Source: Deltaproteobacteria bacterium (lineage in GTDB: Bacteria; Desulfobacterota; DSM-4660; Desulfatiglandales; B25-G16). From it: a stretch of 15,942 nucleotides of DNA. The notes under the pieces were generated by a model. It did no database searches. It saw only the letters and a list, made by a program, of their open reading frames with translations, and was not told where the DNA came from. Positions 1 to 7,085 of the stretch are shown here, piece by piece; the stretch's first letter is position 1; every line of letters begins with the position of its first letter. Location of the stretch: the NCBI GenBank assembly GCA_020348625.1, contig CP070752.1, positions 613,682 to 629,623 of the forward strand. Reading direction: 5' to 3'. Position numbers and translations under genes: made by a program.

Positions 1-4
1 GCAG

Positions 5-23
5 CCCTGAGCCTGTCGAAGGG
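5..23. repeat. Short repeat-like 19-mer at window edge
   Basis: The sequence CCCTGAGCCTGTCGAAGGG has complementary ends (CCCT/AGGG). It resembles a short repeat I remember as frequent between genes in several proteobacterial and environmental genomes; that recollection is not verified here. Only one copy lies in this window, so repetition cannot be shown directly. A G-run and C-run (about 30-50) follow it and could form a small hairpin, but no T-tract follows that. Confidence 0.35.
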
Positions 24-184
24 AATGCGGAGGGGGCAAGACTCCCCCGCAGATAAATCACAGAAAAGACCAGCTCGGGAGCCTCGGAACGAGAGAAAGG
101 CTGCCGTGATTCCGGTATCACGATTTCAACCGGCTGAATTGTTACAAACCTACTATCACATCAAAACGAAAAAGGAAACGGTTT

Positions 185-433
185 GTGAACCCACGTGCAC
201 CATACGGATATAGGCCTGTAACCCGGGAAAACCAAGACCAATCAAGCTTTGATCAATTCGAGGCCACTGAGCTCTACTGCCCCACGTGCAAAAGGGCAGT
301 GCCGGTGATAAAGACACTGCTTCTCATCCTGCCCGATGGCGACAAATACGAGTACCGGTGCCGGTTCTGCGGCACCGTGGTGGGCGACAAGATCGACCGG
401 CACGGCCAATACTACTCCACCTTGAAATTATAA
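185..433 (+). CDS. Small zinc-ribbon protein, function unknown
   Basis: This 82-residue protein has two CxxC knuckles, CPTC (Cys32, Cys35) and CRFC (Cys59, Cys62), separated by a short beta-type segment. That is the layout of a zinc ribbon binding one metal ion with four cysteines. There is no signal peptide or membrane segment, so it is probably cytoplasmic. The start is GTG at 185, supported by an AAAGGA ribosome-binding site at 171-176, 8 nt upstream. An earlier reading frame at 25-213 in another phase lacks such support. The N-terminal 28 residues are polar and probably flexible. Small zinc-ribbon proteins of this size can bind nucleic acid or act as adaptors, but nothing here identifies a partner. 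It stands alone, followed by about 275 nt of noncoding DNA. Confidence 0.7.
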   Translation: MNPRAPYGYRPVTRENQDQSSFDQFEATELYCPTCKRAVPVIKTLLLILPDGDKYEYRCRFCGTVVGDKIDRHGQYYSTLKL

Positions 434-553
434 GCAAAAACGCAAGAACTCACTGAGCAAGCGGTGGCAATTAGAGCGCTCTGATCCGGGTAGCTCTTCG
501 GTCACCGCGTTAAGACATTGTGAGGAAATAATGATATTGATGTTAGAAAAATG

Positions 554-582
554 TTGACATTCTTTACTGAACCTGATAGATA
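554..582 (+). promoter_or_regulatory. Candidate sigma-70 promoter for the porin gene
   Basis: A perfect -35 box TTGACA lies at 554-559. A weak -10 candidate TAGATA (3 of 6 matches) lies at 577-582 after a 17-nt spacer. Transcription from here would give a leader of roughly 115 nt before the porin start at 708. The rest of the 434-707 gap holds a 10-nt perfect palindrome AGAGCGCTCT at 473-482 and an isolated strong Shine-Dalgarno sequence at 624-634. The -35 is convincing; the -10 is not. Confidence 0.4.
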
Positions 583-707
583 GTCGCTAATAGCCTCATA
601 TTATTACCTAAATTGACGCAGGGAAAGGAGGTGAGGAGAGTAGTTTTCTGTTCTGAGGCTGTTCAAGTCATTTTCTTAACTATTCACTTTTTATGGAGGA
701 AAGAGTT

Positions 708-1802
708 ATGCGAAAACTATTTATTCTTCTTGCGGCCGTTGCGTTTGCATTTGCCTTTACAACGCCTGCCGCGGCAGAGGTCAACTTCAGCGGCTTCGTC
801 GCTTTCGAGACCTACATGACGAACGTGGACAGTGACGCACCCGGTTACAAGGATACGGACGATCTCCTCTGGGATATGGACAATGTATGTACCCGAGTGA
901 CGGCGAGCTTCAAAGAGGGCCCGATCAGCGGGTTGGTAGAGCTCAGGCCCTAGAGTGTAGGCCATGTCAGACATTGGTTTGCCTCCTGGAACTTCGGCGC
1001 CGGAGTCTTTGGCATCGGGCAGACCTGGACACCCGAGTTTTCCTGTATCGGCAGTGTGAAAAGGGGTTGTGGTGCGGCAGGCCCGCTGGATCCAGCGTGT
1101 TCAGCCCGGATTCCCTTTGCGCAGCTTCAGTTTGGCGGCCTGAAGATCGCCGCAGGCAAGCCCGCAACTGGACGTGTTGTAGACGCTTCAGGTAGTTGGG
1201 CGGCAGGTCCGCCACAAGCACAGACTTTCTCCACCACGATTGAGCAAACGCTCCCCAAGCTCATGGCCAGCTATAACCTGAACGTTGCCAATGTCGGCCT
1301 GAAGCTCTTCGGCGGGTATAACACTTATGAGGAGAAAGTAACAGCGACTCAACAATCGTACGACATTGACTCCATGGTGTATGGCCTCACTGCATCAGCA
1401 GGCTTTGGCCCGCTCACGGTAAAAGCCATGATCTGGGGTGGAGAGAATACAGTAGAGTATGGCGCTGGGGCCCCCGCTTTTGCTGCATACTTTAATTCAA
1501 CTACGAACCAGATAGAAGATTCATCAATTCTGGTCTATGGTCTCGACCTTGCCTACAAGGTGAGCGATATGGTCTCGGTTGCCGCCGGGTACCAGACCGG
1601 TGAGAGCGAATCAGACAGAACCGGTACCTGGGAGGATGAAACCGATACCTATTTTCTGAATGCTACCATCACCTTGGCCAAGGGCGTTACCCTTACCCCG
1701 GAATACGCCGTGGTCGATCTTGGGGATAAAATCCAGAATGGAGTAAAGTCCGAGGAAACAGAGACGACCTGGATCGGCGTATACTGGCAGATCAATTTCT
1801 AA
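708..1802 (+). pseudogene. Outer-membrane porin-like protein with in-frame TAG
   Basis: The gene encodes an exported beta-barrel protein of about 364 codons, probably a general porin-like channel of the outer membrane. The start ATG at 708 follows GGAGGA at 695-700 by 7 nt; an upstream in-frame ATG at 693 overlaps that site and is unlikely. The signal peptide begins MRKLFILLAAVAF and should be cleaved after AAA, before EVNFSGF. The mature part alternates aromatic/hydrophobic and polar residues as in transmembrane strands, and ends WIGVYWQINF, with the C-terminal Phe that outer-membrane assembly recognises. Codon 82 is TAG (951-953), between VELRP and SVGHVRHW. Frame and protein character continue for a further 282 codons with no other stop, so the product is either truncated, a recent nonsense mutant, a sequencing error, or read through. 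Three cysteines sit close together just after the break (about 1041-1095). A strong terminator follows. Family assignment is by character, not by a named match. Confidence 0.75.
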
Positions 1803-1827
1803 ACGTCTGTAATAGCAGTTAACCTTC

Positions 1828-1862
1828 AAAAAAAACCCGGGGCTCAAAGCCCCGGGTTTTTT
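1828..1862 (+). terminator. Strong intrinsic terminator after porin gene
   Basis: CCCGGGGC (1836-1843) pairs perfectly with GCCCCGGG (1849-1856) around a 5-nt loop. An A-tract lies on one side and six T on the other, so the stem can be extended by A-T pairs and could also act on the opposite strand. It begins about 25 nt after the porin stop and separates that gene from the next one, which therefore probably has its own promoter. Confidence 0.92.
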
Positions 1863-1937
1863 GCGTGCTTTTCCGTTTGACTTCCCTAAGTGTTTCCCAT
1901 AGCATTGATTATTATGGGAAGGGAAACTAAACATAGT

Positions 1938-3530
1938 ATGAAGAAGATCGCATTCATAGCTTTGCTCTCCTTAGTCCTCGCTGCCCTCGCGCCGGTGCAT
2001 GCCTCCGCCAAGAAACTCGTTCTCCTGCCCTTGAAGCTATACGCAGACGAGTCCAAATCGTACCTGCAGACGGGGGTCAGGAGCATGCTCGCCTCTCGGC
2101 TCGCCGGGGGAGATAGAGAGATCATCCCCGATGAAAGACTGGCCGACCGTTTAGGCGAGGAGGAAAAGGGCGGAATAACTGCTCAAAGTAGGGCCGAGGA
2201 GCTGACTAGAGGCCTCGGGGCCGATTACGCCGTGTACGGGAGCATCACGGTCATAGGCGCCGGGTATAGCCTGGACCTTTCGCTGCTCAAGCTGGATGAG
2301 ACCGGGTCAAGCGTGACCAGGTTTTCGAGGGCCATGAATGAAGATCAATTCATTCCCCAGCTTGCCGATGTGGCCAATCAACTGCAGGCCGTGATCGAAG
2401 GAAGGGAGGTCCCCGAACCGAAACCGACGGAGAAAGCAGGGCCCTTACCCGAACCCCAGACTACAAAGGGGTTCTTTTCAAAGGTGGAGGAGGAACAACA
2501 GGCACCTGCTACCCCAGAAAAAGGGCTCGCTTTCAAGCCTACCTCGGAATACCAGGAGTTTAAACCAACCTATACCATACCGACCAGCATGGAGGTGATG
2601 GCATTCGACACGGGTGATTTGGATGGCGACGGCATGGTTGAATTGGCTGTGCTTGGGAGGAAAGGCCTTGATGTGTACCAGGGACAGGGCCAGCGCTTCG
2701 TGCTCAAAGACACCCTCGAGCCCTCCTTTGGCGAGCAATTTCTCAAGGTAAGCCTCGGGGATTGTGATGGCAACGGCAAGGCGGAGATCTATGTGGTTGG
2801 CCTCAGCGGCCTCAGGGCCAGAACCACCATTTTGGAATGGGATGGGGCTTTTAAGAGGCTCTACCGCAAAACAGGCCACCTCCAGGCGATAAGAAACCCG
2901 ACCGGGGGTAAATCCTTGCTGCTCTTTCAGAACTCAACGGTCACGAATTTCTTCAGCGGCGACATATATACCATGGATTACCGCGGTGGGGACACATTGA
3001 GCCGCTCAGATGAGCTATCCACCCCCAGAGATGTACAGTTTTATACCCTGAAACGTTACGACTTGGATGGCGACGGAAATCACGAATGGCTGGGTCTCAG
3101 AGATGATGAAAGGCTTTACGTGTGGGACCAAAACGGTGAGGTCCTGTGGAAAGGGGATGAGAAGATCGGGGGCACCAATAATGCCATTAACATAGGGGAG
3201 CCACAAAGCCCCGGAGATGATCCGCCACGGGTGCCCCTGAACAGCAGGCTTCTGATAACCGATATCGACGGGGATGGAAAGGGTGAAATCCTGGCGACAG
3301 AAAACATACCCTTTATCAAGTACGCGGAGGGCCTCAAGATGTACTTCAAGTCCCACCTGATAGCCTTTCGGATAGAGGGAACAAACCTCGTTCCGGCCTG
3401 GACAACCAGGCAGATCGACTACTGTTTGGTTGACATCCAGGCAGCGGGCCCGACCCTGTTCCTTGCCGGGCAGAAGCCCAAGGTCACGGCATTCGGCGAG
3501 GGCTCAGGCCTGATCATGTGGTTTGAATAG
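1938..3530 (+). CDS. Exported FG-GAP (VCBS-type) repeat protein
   Basis: This 530-residue exported protein begins with a signal peptide (MKKIAFIALLSLVLAALAPV, cleavage near HASA at 21-24). Residues 25-155 form an alpha/beta domain whose segment with GADYAVYGSITV (94-105) resembles the N-terminal folds of CsgG/TolB-like envelope proteins. A Pro/Glu-rich linker (about 156-205) leads to a repeat region carrying four Asp-rich calcium-type loops: DLDGDGMVE (227-235), DCDGNGKAE (275-283), DLDGDGNHE (375-383) and DIDGDGKGE (442-450). These are typical of FG-GAP/VCBS beta-propeller blades. Start choice: the frame stays open to 1890, but ATG at 1938 gives a clean signal peptide and has GGAAGGGA upstream, although spacing is long (about 14 nt). 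The 3' end overlaps the convergent dehydrogenase gene by 17 nt. Role unknown; a periplasmic or surface binding/scaffold function is inferred. Confidence 0.85.
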   Translation: MKKIAFIALLSLVLAALAPVHASAKKLVLLPLKLYADESKSYLQTGVRSMLASRLAGGDREIIPDERLADRLGEEEKGGITAQSRAEELTRGLGADYAVYGSITVIGAGYSLDLSLLKLDETGSSVTRFSRAMNEDQFIPQLADVANQLQAVIEGREVPEPKPTEKAGPLPEPQTTKGFFSKVEEEQQAPATPEKGLAFKPTSEYQEFKPTYTIPTSMEVMAFDTGDLDGDGMVELAVLGRKGLDVYQGQGQRFVLKDTLEPSFGEQFLKVSLGDCDGNGKAEIYVVGLSGLRARTTILEWDGAFKRLYRKTGHLQAIRNPTGGKSLLLFQNSTVTNFFSGDIYTMDYRGGDTLSRSDELSTPRDVQFYTLKRYDLDGDGNHEWLGLRDDERLYVWDQNGEVLWKGDEKIGGTNNAINIGEPQSPGDDPPRVPLNSRLLITDIDGDGKGEILATENIPFIKYAEGLKMYFKSHLIAFRIEGTNLVPAWTTRQIDYCLVDIQAAGPTLFLAGQKPKVTAFGEGSGLIMWFE

Positions 3531-4866
3531 CACCTCCATAGACCATCTTCTCAACCTTTTCATATACCAGCTGCGTGGGCGTCTTCCCGGTTTGTTTGGA
3601 TTCCTCGAGGAGCTTTCTGAAACTGGTGCGGCAGGGGAGCTCGATTCTGGGCCTCAGCTGCTCCTCGGTGGCCTCATCCTGGAGTTGCCACAACAGGGCC
3701 GCAGCTATCACGCCGCCCGTATTGTGGGCCCAGTCCGCAACAAAAAGGATCCCGGCGTCGGCAACCTTTTTGGCCAGCTCTATCTCTTCTTCCTTACTCG
3801 TTGCCTTCAGCTGGTTATTGGCGGAGCCGAGTATTATCTTGAACTTGAACCCGGGGATCCGCTCCTCCGTTATGATACCTCCCATGGCCGAGGGAGCAAA
3901 GATATCGGCATCTACGGTGTATATTTCATCGGGCGGCACCTCCATGACCCTATCGGTGCCGTACTTCCGCTGGAGCTGCTCCACCTTGTCCTTTTCTATG
4001 TCGCAGACGATCAGCCCGGCGCCTTCTTGCACCAGGTACTCGGCGAGCGGGTAGCCCACGTGACCCAATCCCTGTACGGCCACGGTTCTCCCGGATAGAT
4101 CTGTGCTCCCGTACAGGAAATCACAGGCCTCTTTTATGGAGCACAGCTCACCATAGGCGGTGGGAGTGCCGGTTGAAACCAGCGGGCTCTTGGTGCCGCC
4201 CACGAAGTTCCTCGTAAACCGCTCGTGGATCACGTCTACCATGGCTTCCTCCAGCCCCATGTCGGCCCCGGGAAAATTCCGGGTCCTGTCGGCAACATAG
4301 CTCAAAAACCCGATGGTGTCATAGTCATCCAGCTTGACCGGGGCGCACTGTACAACCGTCTTGCACCCTCCAAAGGGTATGGCTGCCACCGCATTCTTGT
4401 AGGTCATTGCCCGTGAGAGGTTCAGGCCGTCCGTGATGACATCCAGCTCGGGCTCGTCAGGTTCATGCCGGCGCATAGCCCCTGCCCTGATGGCATGGAA
4501 CCCGTTATTGCGGCCCAGGGTGACGCTGTGCTTACAGAAGACTGCCCTGATATTCCTGCTGCCATGGTAATAGAACTCAATACCCTCATGCCTGCCTTGT
4601 CTCATCAGCTGCTCAATCTGCTCGAGATATCCCCCTAAACCGAGGCCTTCAAGACCGGCACGCACCTGTTTTGTGCCGATCCCTCTGTAATCCTCGGTCA
4701 GAACATCGAGGTAGGTGAAATCGCGGGCATAGGTGCTGAAATCCAGATCGTCGTCCCACTCCTTCATCCCGCGCATGAGGAATTCATCCAGTCTTTGGCT
4801 GTAGTGAATCTCCAGGCTCGTAAGGTCTTGCTCGCGCATGAAATCAAATATGCCCTCTGCTTTCAT
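3514..4866 (-). CDS. Glu/Leu/Phe/Val dehydrogenase family enzyme
   Basis: This is an NAD-dependent amino-acid dehydrogenase catalysing reversible oxidative deamination in the cytoplasm, closest in character to leucine dehydrogenase. Recognisable landmarks are the two active-site lysines in TYKN (Lys157) and GGCK (Lys169), the catalytic Asp in GADMG (Asp202), the dinucleotide motif GLGHVG (266-271) with Asp289 at the end of the second strand, which favours NAD over NADP, SANNQL (348-353) and NTGG (382-385). At 450 residues it is about 80 longer than a typical leucine dehydrogenase. The extra sequence, roughly residues 24-96, sits between the first helix and the first strand. The Gly-Gly-Thr-Arg substrate loop of leucine dehydrogenase is replaced by AIRAGAMR (125-132), so substrate specificity is uncertain. 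The start ATG has AAAGGAGG about 8 nt upstream. Its 3' end overlaps the convergent FG-GAP gene by 17 nt. Confidence 0.9.
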   Translation of the reverse strand: MKAEGIFDFMREQDLTSLEIHYSQRLDEFLMRGMKEWDDDLDFSTYARDFTYLDVLTEDYRGIGTKQVRAGLEGLGLGGYLEQIEQLMRQGRHEGIEFYYHGSRNIRAVFCKHSVTLGRNNGFHAIRAGAMRRHEPDEPELDVITDGLNLSRAMTYKNAVAAIPFGGCKTVVQCAPVKLDDYDTIGFLSYVADRTRNFPGADMGLEEAMVDVIHERFTRNFVGGTKSPLVSTGTPTAYGELCSIKEACDFLYGSTDLSGRTVAVQGLGHVGYPLAEYLVQEGAGLIVCDIEKDKVEQLQRKYGTDRVMEVPPDEIYTVDADIFAPSAMGGIITEERIPGFKFKIILGSANNQLKATSKEEEIELAKKVADAGILFVADWAHNTGGVIAAALLWQLQDEATEEQLRPRIELPCRTSFRKLLEESKQTGKTPTQLVYEKVEKMVYGGAIQTT

Positions 4867-4923
4867 CGATGTGGCCTCCTTTCTGTAATGGGTTAAAAGG
4901 GTGGACTATCTGACACGGAGCCC

Positions 4924-4941
4924 CTTGAGGCATGCCTGAAG
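4924..4941. promoter_or_regulatory. Imperfect palindrome upstream of dehydrogenase
   Basis: CTTGAGGCATGCCTGAAG is an 18-nt palindrome with one mismatched pair, centred on GCATGC, about 58-75 nt upstream of the dehydrogenase start. Its size and position suit a dimeric regulator's operator. No clear promoter boxes frame it; a TTGACG lies just upstream on the minus strand without a good -10. This is inference from symmetry alone. Confidence 0.3.
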
Positions 4942-5053
4942 TGCCGGCCGTCAACAGTAGATGATCATTGCACCAAGAACGATTCGTGGATGTACCGGTG
5001 CTGTTTCTTGGATATTCTAGATAAGACGAGAGTTGGGGGATGATGGAATTTGC

Positions 5054-5142
5054 GGCGAGTTCACTTTTCGGGCACCACCTGCCGGTTGTACCGTGGAGCC
5101 ACCACACAAGGTGGTCCCTTGCCCCGAGAAAATGAACTCCCC
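5054..5142 (-). other. 89-nt structured inverted repeat, possible leader RNA
   Basis: Two arms of about 20 nt (near 5054-5073 and 5122-5142) are complementary with one bulge, one mismatch and one G-T pair. They would form a long closing stem whose sequence includes GAGTTCA and TGAACTC. Inside lie CCACC/GGTGG and CCAC/GTGG pairings that could make one or two inner hairpins. It sits about 190 nt upstream of the dehydrogenase gene and could be a structured leader on that transcript, or simply a small inverted-repeat element. It has no T-run after the stem. I compared it with the T-box motif and found no convincing match. The flanks, 4867-5053 and 5143-5289, show no gene. Confidence 0.45.
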
Positions 5143-5289
5143 TTGGGGGGAAATCGGACGGCCCTCGGTGCATTGAACGTCCTCTGAAACCGCCTGTACG
5201 AAGCCGAAAGAAGATCGCCTCCTACTCTAGAATCAACCGAGATTATTATATGCACGGGCGCGGACAAAAACAAGGGAATTTGTAAGAAG

Positions 5290-5584
5290 TTAGCACATGA
5301 CCCCGACCCTTCGCTTCAGGGTTATACATGAAGAAAACGCTCTGGTGAGCATGGAGATATCTTTTTTTGCTCTGCCCTCTCAACAAGGCCCCGTACAGGG
5401 CCGTTTCAAACCGACGCACCGCCCCATAAGCCTTAGCACTAAGGTAGCAGCCTGTGTGCGTCGTTTTGAAACGCCCACTTCTCTGAACCATGGGAGGACA
5501 GAGTCAAAAAAAGACATCCCCATGCTCAGTATACCGTTTCTCTCTTGTATAACCCTGAAGCGAAGCGTCGGGATCATGTTCTAA
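5290..5584. repeat. 295-bp imperfect palindromic element, MITE-like
   Basis: The left half (5290-5437) and the reverse complement of the right half (5438-5584) match along nearly their whole length. The outer 38 nt agree at 35 positions (5290-5327 against 5547-5584), and by eye about three quarters overall. The centre is CCTTAG-CA-CTAAGG (5431-5444). Because of the symmetry both strands carry short open frames starting with near-identical peptides, MTPTLRFRVI and MIPTLRFRVI; I read these as by-products, not genes. The element ends 14 nt from the folC stop. Terminal inverted repeats, small size and lack of a transposase fit a miniature inverted-repeat transposable element. If transcribed from folC it would fold into a very long hairpin. 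No target-site duplication was found by eye. Confidence 0.7.
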
Positions 5585-5598
5585 AGTCTTACCCGGAT

Positions 5599-6921
5599 TC
5601 AAATCGCCTCAATTGGATAATTTAATGGATCGAGGTATGATTTTGCCTCACCCACCGTATACAGAGACCCGGTAATCAGTATCAAATCCTTTGTATCAGC
5701 TAGAATCCTCGCCTTATCGATTGCCTTGGGTATTGGAAAACAGACTTCCCCGCTCTTTCCGAGCCTTTTTCCCTGCTCCATCAGCAGCTGGGGATTAGCT
5801 GCTCGTTCATAGGCAGCTTTCGTATAGATCACCTCGCTGGCGAGCGGCAAGATCTCCTTGAGGATGTTTGAGATATCCTTATCTCCCAGAACACCTAAAA
5901 CCACTATGAGATTCCTAAAATCAAAATCATGCCTGATTGCCCATGCGAGTGATCTCATGGCAGAGGGATTATGGGCACCGTCCAGGATAACCGTCGGCTT
6001 GGAGCTTATGACCTCGAGCCTTCCAGGCCAGAGGGGATCGGCAAGGCCTGATCGTATAGCCTCATCCGAGATGGTGAAGCCCTTTCGCTCGAGTATCTCC
6101 AGGGTCAAGAGCGCGAGCCCAGCATTTCTAAACTGGAATGTGCCGTTAAGACCGATCCCGAGGTCCCCGTATCTCCTCTTGAGGCCGTAATATCCGAGAA
6201 GACCCGACGGCTTTCTCCGATAGCGGACGTGGTGGCCCAAGCGCCAGAAGGGGGAGCGTTTTTCTTTGGCCAGGTCCTCAAAGAGCTTGATGACCGAGGG
6301 CTGGGTCACCCCTGTTGCCACATCCACGCCCGCTTTTATGATACCGGCCTTCTCCTTGGCAATGGCAATAACATGATTTCCAAGGAATTCCCGGTGATCC
6401 AGGCCGATATTGGTGATAACCGAGACCAGGGGTGTGATAATGTTAGTGGCATCGAGCCGTCCTCCCATTCCCACCTCAATGATGGCGATATCCACCTGCC
6501 TCCGGAAGAAGTAGATAAGGGCCATAGCAGTGGCAAACTCAAAAAAGGTCGGGGGCTCCTCCTCCGTTATGATACCCTTCAGCTCTTTAATCAGTCGGGA
6601 CGCCTCTTCCTTTGCGATAGGCTCTCTGTTTACCCGAAACCGTTCGGTAAAGCTGACGAGATGCGGCGAGGTATAAAAACCGACCCTGAGCCCTGCTCTG
6701 ATCAGGACAGATTCCAATAGCGCACCAACTGACCCCTTACCATTGGTGCCGGCGATATGGATGTATCGTTGCCTGGTATGAGGATTACCAAAGGCCTTGA
6801 GGAGATTCGATGTTTTTGAAAGGCCGAATTTGATCCCAAACTTCTGCAGGCCGTACAGCCACAAAACCGATTCTCTGTAGAAAAAATCGCCCTTGGATGC
6901 CTGTTTGGCTTGACTTGCCAC
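5599..6921 (-). CDS. folC: Folylpolyglutamate/dihydrofolate synthase FolC
   Basis: FolC is the Mur-ligase-family cytoplasmic enzyme that adds glutamate to folates (and in many bacteria to dihydropteroate, making dihydrofolate) using ATP. The 440-residue protein shows the family motifs in order: P-loop GTNGKGS (58-64), TSPHL (84-88), EVGMGGRLDATN (149-160), the Mg-binding region around IGLDH (172-176), the EKAGIIK segment containing the lysine that is carbamylated in the family (190-196), WPGRLE (298-303), and DGAHNPSA at the start of the C-terminal domain (314-321). Length is normal. The start is GTG at 6921 with AGGAGA/GAGG just upstream. It is transcribed divergently from the NamZ gene across a gap of about 160 nt and stands alone here, without the accD partner often found beside folC. 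Whether it has both activities cannot be told from sequence alone. Confidence 0.96.
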   Translation of the reverse strand: MASQAKQASKGDFFYRESVLWLYGLQKFGIKFGLSKTSNLLKAFGNPHTRQRYIHIAGTNGKGSVGALLESVLIRAGLRVGFYTSPHLVSFTERFRVNREPIAKEEASRLIKELKGIITEEEPPTFFEFATAMALIYFFRRQVDIAIIEVGMGGRLDATNIITPLVSVITNIGLDHREFLGNHVIAIAKEKAGIIKAGVDVATGVTQPSVIKLFEDLAKEKRSPFWRLGHHVRYRRKPSGLLGYYGLKRRYGDLGIGLNGTFQFRNAGLALLTLEILERKGFTISDEAIRSGLADPLWPGRLEVISSKPTVILDGAHNPSAMRSLAWAIRHDFDFRNLIVVLGVLGDKDISNILKEILPLASEVIYTKAAYERAANPQLLMEQGKRLGKSGEVCFPIPKAIDKARILADTKDLILITGSLYTVGEAKSYLDPLNYPIEAI

Positions 6922-7085
6922 CCTCTTCTCCTAGAATAGGTAACATATCCATGGTCATGGGTTCCAAGACGTCCATCAAAATACCCTTAACTTACTACCA
7001 TGACTATAGAAAATAGAATGATACTAAAATTTACCCAGACGCACAATCTATATTTCTTCTTTATATGCTGACCGAAAGGCGGATC

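Noticed and set aside
25..213. Open frame of 62 codons before the zinc-ribbon gene
   Set aside because: No ribosome-binding site, a composition that does not look like protein, and overlap with the better-supported start at 185.
613..819. Open frame overlapping the porin start
   Set aside because: Runs out of phase through the signal-peptide region of the porin gene and has no sensible product.
5054..5142. T-box riboswitch upstream of the dehydrogenase
   Set aside because: A GGTGGTGCC resembles part of the T-box, but the conserved 14-nt motif, stem I features and a terminator with T-run are not found.
5297..5584. Open frames on both strands within the palindromic element
   Set aside because: The matching peptide starts are explained by the inverted repeat itself; no ribosome sites and no protein family recognised.
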